From: Atrichornis clamosus | Taxonomy: Eukaryota > Chordata > Aves > Passeriformes > Menuridae | Assembly: GCA_013400975.1 (NCBI GenBank) | Contig: WBMZ01009435.1 | Span: 62,001-126,000, forward strand | Length of the DNA: 64,000 nt | Direction: 5' to 3' | Shown here: one piece after another, positions 41,880-55,059 of the stretch | How positions within the stretch are numbered: the first letter of the stretch is position 1 | Layout of the letters: the number at the start of each line of letters is the position of its first letter | Position numbers and translations under genes: made by a program | Notes under the pieces: generated by a model | The model's database searches: none | What the model saw: the letters and a program-made list of their open reading frames with translations, nothing else | What the model was told of the DNA's origin: nothing

Positions 41880-42849
41880 CACAGCACCAAATTGGCCCTG
41901 TGCTCTTCAACATCTTCATAAATGACTTGGATGCAGGACTGGAAGGGATATTAACCAAGTTCGCAGATGATACAAAATTGGGAGGAGCTGCTGAGTCCCT
42001 TGAAGGCAGGGAGGCCCTGTAGAGAGGGCCTTGACAAATTAGGGGTCTAGCAATCACCAGCCATATGAAGTTCAACAAGGGAAAGTGCCGGATTCTGCAC
42101 CTGGAGCGGGGCAGCCCTAAATTTATGGACAGGCTGGGGAATGAGATGCTGGAAAGCAGAACTGTGGAAAGGGACCTGGGGGTCCTGGTCACTGGCAAGT
42201 TGAACATGAGTCAGCAGTGCCCTGGCAGCCAGAAGGGTCAAACATGTCCTGGGGTGCATCAGGCACAGCATCGCCAGCCGGGCAAGGGAGGAGGTTGCCC
42301 TGCTCNCCCTGCTCTGCTCTGGGGCGGCCTCACCTTGAGTGCTGGGGCAGTTTTGGGTGCCACAATATAAAAAAGACATGAAGCTATGAGAGAGTGTCCA
42401 AAGGAGGGCAAAAAAGATGGTGAAGGGCCTTGAGGGGAAGCTGTATGAGGAGCAGCTGAGGTCACTTGGTCTGAGCCTCGAGAAAAGGAGACTGAGGAAA
42501 GATCTCATTGCAGTTACAACTTCCCCATGAGGGGTAGAGGAGGGGCAGGCACTGATCTCTTCTCTGTGGTGACCAGTGACAGGACCCAAGGGAATGACCT
42601 GAAGTTCTGCCAGGGGAGGTTTGGGTTGGATATTAGAAAAAAGTTCTTCACCCAGAGTGTGGCTGGGCACTGGAACAGGCTCCCCAGGGACATGGTCACA
42701 GGACCAGCCTGACAGAGTTCAAGAAGCATTGGGACAATGCTATCGGGCACATGGTGTGACTCTTGGGGATGGCCCTGTGCAGGGCCGGAAGTTGGACTTC
42801 ATGATCCTTGAGGGCCCCTTTCAAGACAGCTTATCCTGTGATTCTGTGA
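41880..42849 (+). mobile_element. CR1 LINE fragment, end of reverse transcriptase to 3' tail
   Basis: Plus-strand CR1 starting within the reverse transcriptase at GPVLFNIFINDLD. The FADD motif is intact at 41960-41971 (KFADDTKLGG). Then come [14 protein letters not shown] (from 42067), a shifted region around the n at 42306, [21 protein letters not shown] sequence near 42480, and SDRTQGNDLKFCQGRFGLDI before a tail ending ATCCTGTGATTCTGTGA. It is truncated at the 5' end and interrupted by stops and shifts, for example TAG after the EGREAL stretch. The CpG and GC content is higher than in other copies here, which suggests a younger or GC-richer subfamily. Confidence 0.92.
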
Positions 42850-45800
42850 CATAAGCACCCTAAAACTGCCAGGCTCCAGTAGCAAAAGCTCACCCAGCCA
42901 TAATATTGATATGATAATGCCGTACAGTTGTTTTGAATGCGTACAGGACTTTTAGCATCAACTCACTGCAAAAGAGCAGATACAGATTCTTTGATAATCT
43001 GTATTTGTCCTGATGGAAGACTTCAGCATCTTCTTTTACCATTTATTTCTCAATGTGAATATCATGTTGGTCAAACCCAAAGATATGACAGAGGACCAGT
43101 TTTCAAAGTTGTAAGTACATGCAACTCATCAGCAATGAGGAGATTTAAAATAAAGCCCCCAAAACCTAGAAGTTTTTCTTTAGAAAAAATACATTAAAAA
43201 CCAAACTATCTCTCTAAACTGGACAGAAGAATTGAAGTTTTGCAGTTAAGATTCCATACCTTTTAATGTTATGAGGAAAAACCTACAAAAAGCCTTGAGG
43301 CATTCGCATACACGACAGAATTTGGTTTGGAGGAGCTCTTGGACCTTACTACCTGAGACAGTTCTGCAGCCATTCATTTTGCCAGCACAGCTAAATAAGT
43401 TATAGCACTGGATATCATTTAAGGTTATATTTTATCCTACATATCTACAAACTAATTATTTAATGTGTACTCTTTGTCTCGTAGTACATGATACCACTCA
43501 AAAAAAGTACAGCTGATCTAACCTGAAAGTTGTGGCATTGTGATCAAATTGATTTACAGTACTGGAATGCTTAATCCACCAGAGGATGACTTTAAGGAAT
43601 ACATAAGACACTTAAAAATATCTCTTTCTCCAAACAGCTGCATGTCATGTAACTACTCTTATTTTGCCATTTGCAAACTAAGCTTTATTACTGTAAATGC
43701 TCACAAAAACTGTGTTACATTGCTGACTGCAAAGAAAACAGCAAATTTGAAAATATAACATTTTAGAAACTTAGGATACTGTCAAAATGGTTTGAAGCAG
43801 ATTCAAACCATTCAATTATTTGAATAATTCATGTTTGCAACCATGTGTCTAAACAGAAAGAAAGCCAAATTCACTATATTCTTTATTCATTTGATTTGTT
43901 CCAAAGTGATTTGTTCAATATAACTAATGCAATAAATTGCATTGCTGCCCAATTCTTAATTTTGAAATGCAAGCTAATTTATGCAATTAATTTTTTTTTT
44001 ATATGGAATATTCCAGGGTTCTAAAACCACTGATATGACACTGGCTGAGAAACAAATCAATTGCCAGCATATGATGGTGACCACCACTATACATTATTCA
44101 TAGTTGTTAATATCAACCACAAACCTCAGACAATTTTCAAGTTCCATATTTAGTGTTTTGTTCTTTTGTGAATGTTTTGTTTCGGATTTTTTGTATATCT
44201 GGGATTCATGCATAAAGCAAACCCAATAGGACATCTACATGAATCTTACTCTCTACCACTAAACCAACAGAATTTCCTAATAGATCCTTCATAAAATTTC
44301 AAGGCTTTTATTTGATTAGAGCCTCAGTAACTCACTCCCCGCTCCCTTCCAATTCCTTATGTATTTTATTTTCATTATAAAGCAGTCAAATCTTTTAATT
44401 TCTGCTTAAAATATTTGATTTGGCTGGCTCTCTGCTCATATTGAGATGGATCTAACAAAAGACATAGATGCCTTTACTTAGCTTTTTCAGACCAGGTTTG
44501 TGACCCCCACATGCCCTGAGAACAAGCAGGCGAATGGTACCAACCAAATATCCACTTTCAGGCACTTCTGAGTTACCATAAAGCACAGCACAGCAAGTGG
44601 GGAAGATTGGGAGAAACACTTAAGAAGTTGATCTCCTGGGCTGAACAAACCTCGTAATGAAGACACCCACATCGATTCCTTGATCTTAATTATTCACAAG
44701 CCCTTAGGCATAACCTACCCAACATTCACCTATCAGTAATATCTGATTTAAACTCTCTAGCTAATGCTTTCTTTTAAAGGAAGCAATAACCTAGGGAGCA
44801 AAAGCACATGTCTGAGAAGTGAAAAACCCATGCCTGCTAAATTCCTGAAGAATGTCTTAAATACTAGGAAAGAAGTTGTTCTGGCAAATGCTGTCCATCT
44901 CTTCTTCTGTTGAAATTGTGTCACAAAACAAGTGAAAGGAGAAGATTCACTGGACTGAAAACTCCTGTCTTTTGGTCTCCCAGAACACTTTCTCTAATGT
45001 ATTCCTAATGAAGACTTCAACAACAACAAAATTCCTAAAACAAGACAAGCAAACTCCCCAGAAGTCTACGTAAATAAATCAGGCTGCTTTAACTATCTGT
45101 TCACTGACAGTGTAAGGGTACTGAACAGTTTTAGACAGTTTTCAGTGTATGATCTACATAGATGCTTTGTGCTTTTTCCCCACCACTTGTTAAAAATAAG
45201 ACTAAATATAAATCTTATTGAGAAGATTACAATACTTTGTTCACCTGAGTATTTTAGTAGATCAGATTTGACAGTAGCAAAACCAGGCAGTCTGCTTAAA
45301 AGCACTTTCTCTTATCAATTCCACTGCTAGTATCCTAGTTGTAATTTTTGTTCAGTACTATTTGATTTCCTAATAGACAAGAGGCACTGAGCACGGGGCG
45401 ATCCACAATAACCTTCACACCTCATAAAGAAGGCAATAAGGGCACAAATACTCCTCCCCTCAAGTCACCTTGTCATGCTAATTCAACACACCTAGGTAAT
45501 TTCTATTTTCTTATTGAATTTCTGAAAAACATTTAGGGATAGGTTATGAAAAATGCTAACTAGTATGACCATTACAGTAATTGCATTGGTTAAATTTATT
45601 AATTTATCAAAATTAAGTCAATTAGAGTTTTAGTAATACCATTACATTACTTGGTTACTTTTGAAAGTGATTATCCCAAGAACTCCATTTAATTGGAAGC
45701 ATCTTAATTTACAGGATACATTAAAGCATTTTAAGATGATTCAACATATGCAGGTCAATTACCAGTAATCACAGTTTCATACAACTGCTTCAGAAGAAAC

Positions 45801-47301
45801 TTCAGTACAACACTGAAGACTAAAAGAGGGTTCTAAAAAACACAGCTGAACCTCACTTCTGAAAGATACAACTGAACTTCAGCTCATGTTATTACGGTAA
45901 AAGGCCATATCTAACATCTATGCTGTTAAAACCATTCTGACATGCTAAAGATTATCAAAATCTGAGCAAAGATTAAAAGACAGTTGTCTACCTTAAAACG
46001 GATGATGATAATTTGTCAGGACTGCCAAATTACTGAAATGCACAAACTGCACTCATGCCCAGCTGCACATTAATTACTAGATTAGAAAGTTATAATTAAT
46101 TTTCTTAATATCACTACACCGCTTTTCTTCCTTGAGTTAATAAAAACAGATTGCAATCAATCTTTGTTAATTCATGCTGCAGAACATAACTGCCGTAGCT
46201 ATTTCCATATGCGAAGAACACTGCACGCACAGTTCTTGTGGTAATACCCTGCCTAGAAGCTGTATCTTCTGACATTTTAATGAAGTGTTGTAATAAGGCC
46301 AATAAATTATAAATTATAATTTGACTTCGTATAGTTAGTAGAAAAGCTACAAAAGCTTACAAATGAATTCTTATAGAATGTCCTTAATGACGAAGTTTGG
46401 AAGTGGATAGTGTGTTCCAACGTATTTTGAACTGGAAAAGAGGGTTAATTCATAGTTGCATTGTTGAAAGCCTTCACTGCTGAGGCTTTTAAAATTTCTT
46501 CATCAACTGACTTTGTCATTAAAAACCATCAGAAGTGCTCCAGACCTGCCTTGCCTTTGCGGAGCACACATTGCAAGAAATTTCAAGAACTAGTAAAGGA
46601 ACACAACTTTATAGAGATACAGAATAAGGTTCATCAGAGTTCTCATCAAGAGCATTCAGTTATATATACAGCAAAAATAATTAATGCAGCATTCAAGCAC
46701 CATACATTCTATGTCCATATTTGTATTAGTATCAAAAGGTGTTTTTATAAGATGAAAAGGATTATTCAAGGGTTCTCATGTGAAGAAAGGAGAAATGAGT
46801 AAAATCAATGCAACTTTTTTTCATTTTCCATTAAGCCCAAAAATTGGTTTATTTCTCCAGCCTCATTACTGCTTAAAATTATTTTTTTTTCCCTCCTTGC
46901 TCCCCTTCCTTTGTAGAAGATGAGTGTAGAAACATGAGAATTATGACCCTGTAGCTTCCAAAGCATGGTAGCCTATTCTATTTTGATCTAATAGAAGTCT
47001 TCACATGGTCAGCTTAAGCATCAGAAAGGAAAGAACAAATGTCAGCAACAAATGAAGGCTGAAAATATTTTTAATTTGGGTGTTTGTGATTTTGTAATGT
47101 TTCTAAAGTCTTCCAGAGGATGGTAAAGAACAAGTAACTTTGTATTTGTGAAAGACTGGTGATAAGAGATTTTAAGAGAATATATAACCTTCAGCAGCAA
47201 AGGCATGCACAAGCTTTTTGTTATAAATTTTTTTCTCCCAAACTTCCCTAAAGCAGCCTAATTTGCCTTACACTGCTAAATGTTATAAATATGGGTTTTT
47301 T

Positions 47302-47318
47302 AATATATATATATATAT
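47302..47318. repeat. AT dinucleotide repeat
   Basis: About eight AT units in a row, bordered by T-rich sequence. It is a probable microsatellite. Confidence 0.9.
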
Positions 47319-47602
47319 TTGTAAAACATCTGTAAGTTTGTGTTGAGGTAAACATACACCCCCACCTCCACCCCCAACATATACCAAAACACACATAAGC
47401 TTGATTATCACTCCCTCCAGAATATTCAAGTATTTAGATACATTTAAGACCTTAATGAACAATGTATTAGATGATACACTAGGACAAGAAGGATTTATGT
47501 ATCAATTCTTCCATAAAGCATCATATCTTAAAGCAGCAACTCTAGTATGTGTCCTGTTGGGGGACTGCAGACAGCAGATAACCAGGTGATCTCAAGAACA
47601 TT

Positions 47603-47673
47603 AGGGATGGAGGGAAGGAAGGACGTAAAGAAGGAGGGATGGAAGAGAGGAAGGGAAGGGAATGAAAAAAAGT
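47603..47673. repeat. Purine-rich GGAA/GGGA tract
   Basis: About 70 bases almost entirely of purines on the plus strand (AGGGAAGGAAGGACG, then GGAGGGATGGAAGAGAGGAA and so on). It is a degenerate (GGAA)n microsatellite that could adopt triplex structure, but no function is shown. Confidence 0.85.
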
Positions 47674-50600
47674 CTGCCCAGAAGTCTCAGAAGACATATG
47701 TGGGACAATATCTGGTACAATTCCCAAGTAGCATTTTTCACATGCTATCAAAATGTAACATCGGAAAAAAGACTCAGAGAAGCAATCCATAGAACTGAAA
47801 AAACATGATGCATCAAGGATTTAGATTCCTCTTATGTGGGGGCAAGGACAGAATCACAGTTCAGTAGAAAATTATCAGAGCTGAATGATCACAGTTCAGA
47901 GCTGAAAATGATCACTAGTGTGGTTTTCCTCCAAAATGATTAGAAGAGGACTAACAGGGTTAGAAAATGCATAAAGTAGAGCAGCATCAAAGACAGATTG
48001 CAACAGTTTTGATTTACAGAAAACATACCACAAAAGGGCACTGGATGATCTCAGAACCTTGTAATAAAAACTTGCAATTTAGATTAAGGATCTGAATTTT
48101 TAAGAGACACTATGAGAAATAACGTCGCTGTTAACTGTGCTGTTACATCAATCAACATCTAGATAACTGAAAGTAACAAGCACAGCACTACAGGTATCTG
48201 TATTTAATGCTGAGATTACTGTTTATAAGCAATTAGGTGTTATGTGTTCAGCTGGGTGTGTGACCAGGAAGCTGGTCATAAAGCTGAGAAAATCCAAGTA
48301 ATGATCAGTAATTATGCAAGCAGGCAAGAAATTAATACTTCCATCATTTTAAGATTTAAAGAAAACTCTGCAATTCTCACCAAATCCTAAACATAACTGA
48401 ATGATTAACAAATAATAAACTTTTGTTTCTGTTAAAAGTTAAAGTAAGAAAATAAATCTGCATGAATTTTCTTTTTATTCTGATAGACTGATTTCTAGGG
48501 AAAAAAAGATAACCTATTTTATGCTGATTTGTTATTTTAATGTCAATCGAAAAGATTAAATGGAAAATTGTGCTGCAAGAGTATATGACATATCCATAAA
48601 AACACATATGCTATGAATTTCAGAATAACAAAAGGTGTCATAGGCAGTTATGAATAGTCATCTTAAAATTAAACATGCTTATAAAGATGGCATAACACAC
48701 AGCCCTCAGCATTGGCATAATGAAACTGAAAACCACAAAATTCAAGTTTCACAGTATTAATAGGGTTATGAAGTGCTAAAAAGAGAAGATAAAAATTCAG
48801 GTGAGCAAAACTGTTATTTGTGATACACACGATTGGAAACATATCAGTTACAGCAGGGTTTCAGCTGTCCAGCTGCAAGGTCATAGTTTGGTGGGGGTTA
48901 AGGAGAGAGCCTCTCCTATCAGCCTCAATAAGAAAACATGAAATGATTAATAAAGATTTATCAATACATACAACTATCTATGTGTTTATCTGCTATGAAA
49001 GATGCACTTTGAGAAGTATTGAAGGAAATTTCAAAAATTGCTTTTTTCAGCGAGGAAAAGAATACAGTATTCTTTGAAGATAACAGCAAATCTGTTAGTG
49101 ATGATATCTGAAAATATGCAGTTAACAACTCTTGCTCACGCTCATCATTTTAGGACGGTAAGAATACAGAGTAACTACAAACATCAGCCAGCTAATTAAA
49201 ATACTGCTTATTGTAGAACCCAGAATAGTCCTTACTTTTGATGCTAAGGAAAACCTTGTTTCTTCAGTCTTGTAATGCTGAACAGGTATCACACCCTGAA
49301 TGCCAATGATTTTGTCAGACAGTTAAGGTATAGTGCTTGGTCGATCTCAATCCTTATTATTCATCATGTCATATAGATTCTTAAAACACAGTAGGAAAAA
49401 ACCCTCAACCACTACATCACTTTTCATTTTGAAATTATTGTTTTTAAGAACGACCTGCTCAAACTGGGAATTTAGCCAGGTGAAGTATCAAAGCAATTCC
49501 AGCTAAAATACATAAGCAAAGCACTTTGCAAATGCCCCCCTCTCCCCTTCTCATGGTCATTTCAGGGGTTCCCTAATGAGAAATGAGTGATGGATTTTTC
49601 AGGCAAAATTCTGCAAATGTATAGAGATGTATCAAATATATAAACTGAATAATTCGTTAAGTGGCTTTATGATTTGCCAGTTAGAAAATTCTTAGGTGGA
49701 ACAATACCAATGCAACTATCATTTTTAGATGATATGTTTTTCTGAGGTGACTTGAATTGTGGTGTGACTGAGAAGTACTCAGAAGAAGCTCATTTCATTT
49801 ATTTAATGAAACCTGAAGTCTCTAGGAATTGATTTCCTTCCCTCTGAAGGAAGCCTCTTCCAACAGTCACATTTTGTCTCATGTCACATTTGTAACATGA
49901 TAATTTACTATATACAGATTAAAATTAGCTCATACATGACACAAGCAATTGAGAGGGAAATGATCTTTAACCAAGTGCAAAGATTAATGTGCCTGCAGTC
50001 AGGTGTCAGGGTTGCCAGCACAGGCAATATCAGCCAAGGAAAAGCAGCTCAGCGGGCCAGGCACCGGGCACTTGATTTCAGGGCAGGGTAAGTGCACCTC
50101 AAGCTGCTTCACAGTGCCTTTGCAGCGTCCCACTCCAGCGGGAGCTTGTTCCTGCTGGGCTGGTGAACACACGAATGTGTCTCATCTGGAACTGAGCTTC
50201 CTCCTGCACATCTTCACAAACAACTCCAACTCTCAAATGGCTTTATCAGTCCAATACTAAGGGTTCCCTTGCAACTCCTAGGCAACAGGAAGGTATGCCA
50301 CACAAACAACTCCTAATTATCTGCCAATATCGAGGCGATAACAGCACTTATACAGCTAAAGCAAGAGCCCAAGCAACACCAACACCCATAAGCTAATTTA
50401 TGAAATCCTATTTTCAATAAATGCAATTGCAAAAACTTGCAATGGAGTAAAAGTGGTTTTAACTCTCAGGAAGCAAACTGAGGATCTGATGCAGCTTTCC
50501 CACCCTGTGTCACTGCATTTCCATAAAGGACTGGTTAACTCATAACCACACTGTTAGGAAATCTGACATACCTGCTTCGTACATGCCACCTCTTGGCATA

Positions 50601-51520
50601 TGCCATAGGTGACTGGAGTGAACTTCCTAGTCCTGATTTCTTTTAGGGCAAAAGACAAATTAGTTCAACCTGCTTATTCTCCCCTTTTTCTGGCGCAGAA
50701 AAATTTTATATCTTCTTTATAATTAACACACCAAAAAAAGTAATTTCCCATTTTTTAAGCCATCTAATCCAAATCTTATGATAGTCAGGGAAGGTTTTCA
50801 TGCCCTGAAGAGTGTCTGCTGGAGAGGGGGGGCAAGGCCCATGAAATGAAGAACAAGAGCCTCCTGTAATCAAGTTGGTTTCTGTGGGACTGCCTGGCTG
50901 AAGGATTGATTTGTTTTATAAAAGAACACTACCTATTGTTAGCACCACAGAGATCTATAAAGTGTTTGCAATTGTACATTTTATGCTGCAGAATCCCATT
51001 ACTAATAGTCACATAGGCTTTTACACAGATAAGTAATATGATAATTATGAACTTGTAAGCATTTATTCTCATTTTACATTGCACCTATAAACTATGGGGA
51101 AAGAGTGTTTAAACTTAGAATCTGGGACTAGCATCTCTTTCTTTTGGCTATAAAGAAAGCACTTAACTGAGAAGGATATTTTGCAGCAATAATAATAGGT
51201 CCCAAATTCTTCCTGTGTTATTGCCAGAGGGCAGTCTCCCACATAAATTCTGTGTTACAATATTTAATTGAAGCTGCTATTTGAATAATACAGCCTGTCA
51301 TTATGGACTATCACCAAAATAATGTTTTTCTTGCTCTTTTTCTTCCTTGCCAAAGAGCTACATTCCTTGAACAATCTCATGGATTTTTTCTGATATTATT
51401 ATAAATGAGATTTTTTTTTTTAGATTGTTTAATGGTAAATCAGACATCACCACAGGTCAAATATACTGAATATTGAACATAAAGCACTAGTCATGAAATG
51501 CAGAACTGGCTACTCATTTT

Positions 51521-51580
51521 AGATGAGGCAAAGACACAGCAAGGACTTTCAGATGAGGCAAATCATGGGAAGGAATTTGT
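51521..51580. repeat. Weak 30-base direct repeat
   Basis: AGATGAGGCAAA occurs at 51521 and again at 51551, with AGCAAGGA and GGGAAGGA at matching places afterwards. The likeness fades along the unit, so it may be an old duplication or chance. Confidence 0.5.
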
Positions 51581-53563
51581 TTCCTGTGGTGTTCTAACAT
51601 GTCCTAAACCAATGAAATTTCTAATTTTCTGACATAACAGGGTGATATTAAAAAGCCCCAAACACAAAACTATTTTTCCAGTTTGTTTTGTATTCAATAC
51701 TGACTCAAGAAACACAAACTTGTTTATGAATCATGCAATGAACTGAAATGGCTGTGCTGAAAAAATGTGCCCTTTGCTGAAATCTTCCTTGTCACTAGTT
51801 CCTTATAAATTAGAATGGAATTAATTTCCTCATCTCAAGATGCTAGTGCTTTCAATTAATCATGTAAAGTCTTCTTTAGTCAATGGAAAAGAGATCAGTA
51901 TCTCTAGACAGCAGACCATTCTATGCCAAAACATATGTTTAAGACAAAACAAATAATTTTTAGAGAGGTAAAGTTCAGCTAGGATTATCTCTTTGCATCC
52001 AGTGCTAATACAAATCCACACTGTGATCCAAACGCCTGAAGGCAAAAGTCTGCTTTCCATTGGTCTGTTTAGCTACAGGGGAAATCTCAGTGATTAACTC
52101 AACATCCAAATCCTTTTTTGTTATTATTACCACTTTATTACATCAGTCAAGCTATTTGCCAAAACCACGCACACAAAGTCTTTATAAAGCATGTCTGCTA
52201 CTTTTAGCTTTTTTTCTTAGGTAGTTTTGATTTCTTCCTCTAAAATTATGCCAAAATTAGATAGAAGAGATAAAATTAAAGATTTAATCTAAACACAACT
52301 TCTGCATGATTTTATAATAACAAACTGTGCAGACAGTGTAAGTTTTTCTTCTCTAAACTCTCTTGAAAAATAGGTTTATTTTTGCCAAAGAGAGTCAAAT
52401 TTGAAGACTAAGATTTTTTTAACTCTGCAGTCTTTTTTAAAAATTTAATTTAGACATTAGAGTTAAAAGTGCAAACCAGAAAGATTAAATTATCCATCTC
52501 TTCAATAAAGTGCTTCTTGCATCACTGGACAAGTAAAAACATGAACTGCTGACTATGTTAAAGAATATAGCAGCATACAAACAACTTGCAACAGTTTTTG
52601 CAAAATAATGCAACAATCAAACAATCACATTTCAGGCACTTCTGACAGTGTAAGTGAGAAAACCAAGCTGTCAAAAAGGTTTACTGAATTTACATGTTTG
52701 GATCCCTTCTTTGTTATTCTTTCAAACTTTCTCAAAGCATTAAGATTCCTTTACAAACAATAAAGGCATATACTCCTAAGTGCATCTTGGAAGATGTCCC
52801 AGAACTCAAAGAGAACCACTCAGTTGTAAGTTGAAGTCTTTCCTTAAGAATAGTGGAACTTTTCTAATGAGGTACCACACTAAAGACATTTTGAAGACCA
52901 ACTATTCCTCAAGTGTTTTAGGTGCATGAGACCTCAAACACACTTTGAAGTTGGAAATTACTTTGAAACTTTGAAATATTTTCAACCAAGTTCCGTATGA
53001 AGATCAACACTTCACACCTCAGTGGTTGGTTTATTGACCACATTTCCACCCAGGTGGAAGGTGCTGAGAGGCAAGTTCCTTGAAATGCCTGCAACCTAAA
53101 ACACGGCCACCAGTAGTCTGAAATACCAGAATGAGTGCCCCATAAGAGAGCACCACCTGTGTGTCAGGTGTGTGTGTCATCCTCACAAACACTGCGGTAT
53201 TTTAGCGTAAAACCCCTCTCCAAAGCAGTCAGGTTCTGCTGGGCAAGCCGAGATGGTGGGGAAAACCATCCTGCTCGGCACTACCATCAGGGAACAGGAA
53301 TCTTAGCTGGTGGTAAAAATTAATTCTAAATAAAGAACTATGGTTGTGTTTGCTCTTGCTATTTTCTTTTTTTTTCAAGTGATGTGAGATAAAAAACTGT
53401 TTTTGAGGCTGTGCTATGGGTTTATCTTGTTGCTCTGAATTCACATAGTGGCTGCAAGGGCTCAGCAGCTCCAAGAAACTTTTGTTCAAACTGAACACTT
53501 TGAGACCTGGAAAGACCTGTGGCATAACTCAATTATTCTGTAAAAAATGTAGCAACTTAAAAA

Positions 53564-53579
53564 ATAATAATAATAATTT
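53564..53579. repeat. AAT trinucleotide repeat
   Basis: Five AAT units in AT-rich intron sequence, a short microsatellite. Confidence 0.8.
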
Positions 53580-55026
53580 AAAGAAGTCAAAAGAGGACCT
53601 TACTTTAAAACCATTCTGACAACATCCCAAAGGCATAAATATTGCAGCTTTGTCACTTCCATCCTCAGTTACCTACAAATGAGTAACTACTTTGTGCAAA
53701 CAATTTAGCAAGGCCCCTGCTATCTCACTTCATAAAATATGTTGTATCGAATTTAACTCAGATCCACTATTAATGTATAATCAATATTAAAGTGTAAAAG
53801 ATAAAGAATCCTGAGCTGACATCAGACACAGTAAACATTCTACATTTATGTCAAGTCAATCTTACCACTCCCTGTGGATTGATTTCAATACAAATTAATC
53901 ACATGTATTTCAAACTACTCTTTTTTAACTTCTGTTAAGCTTCCCTGCTCTGACCCACTCCAACTACACCTCACAGCTTTTCCTTCTATACAACACTTCC
54001 TATGGTCCCTAAAGCCATAAAAGCTTACATAAATTTATGTTTGCCAGCAAGCCAGAGGAACAGGCACAGTATCCCTGTTAGCCACAACAACACTTACAAA
54101 TAGGCTGGACATCAAAAAAACCCTCTTCCAGTTTTTCCTGTTTTCAGAAATAAAAATATTATTTACTGCAGTTGAAAACTTTTTCATTAAGGCAAGGCAT
54201 AACCATTTTTCAATGTTTTGGATGCACTTAAAGGTTATATGCTACATTGATTCTTCATAAACAGGCAGGCACCTTAATGTCTGACAGTATTGCTACATCA
54301 CAGCACACAAGCCACAATAAACAACCTTAAATCTACGCAACTGGTCAATGCATAGAGAGCAAACATTTCATGGAAAATATATTCTTTCATTTAGAATGCC
54401 TTTGGGTTGCTTATTAGCAAGTAGTAATGTGGTCTTATTGGAAATAGTGGCTAAAAACCAGATACAGGTCTGCTTTCAAAGGGGGAGAAAGTGATGTAAA
54501 GACAGAATTTCCATCTGAAAGAAAAAAATTGCACAGAATTTCATACTCAGATGTTTCTTCCTGATTGATTCCACAGAGTAACAACAATTGGTTCTTCTCT
54601 GTATTTGACAGCTGGGCATCATCCCATAAACACAAGCCCCATACAGCTTCCCCTCTAAAAGTTATAGATATGTTAAAAAGATTACTTGTCCCTTCAAACT
54701 TGATGCAAGTCTCGGTATTTGTTAAGATTACTTAACTCACTAAGAGAGTTATAATTTCAGATTTTAAAAAATTCTGTAAATATGAGAGGTAAATTACAGA
54801 AATACACAAGCAATCCAATTGATCAGTCAAAAATTATTTGAAGTTTTTATAGAGGAAGAGAAATGACAATTTTAGCATGGAGAAACCAGATTGTTACAGC
54901 TCACCGATCAGAAAAAAAAAAAAGGATACTGAACTAGTTGTGTTTTAGTTTTAGGAAACTGTTATAGCTGGTATTTCAGAGGTACTGAAGAGGAAATATC
55001 TAAACAAAGGGTTTGTGTGAAGGAGG

Positions 55027-55059
55027 AAAATAAATAAGCAAGCAAATAAATAAATAAAA
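55027..55059. repeat. AAAT tetranucleotide repeat
   Basis: Interrupted (AAAT)n, with AAGCAAGC in the middle and four clean units at the right end. Confidence 0.85.

Noticed and set aside
42047..42670. Open frame of 207 residues on the minus strand
   Set aside because: It is antisense to the CR1 fragment at 41880-42849 and crosses the unresolved base at 42306.
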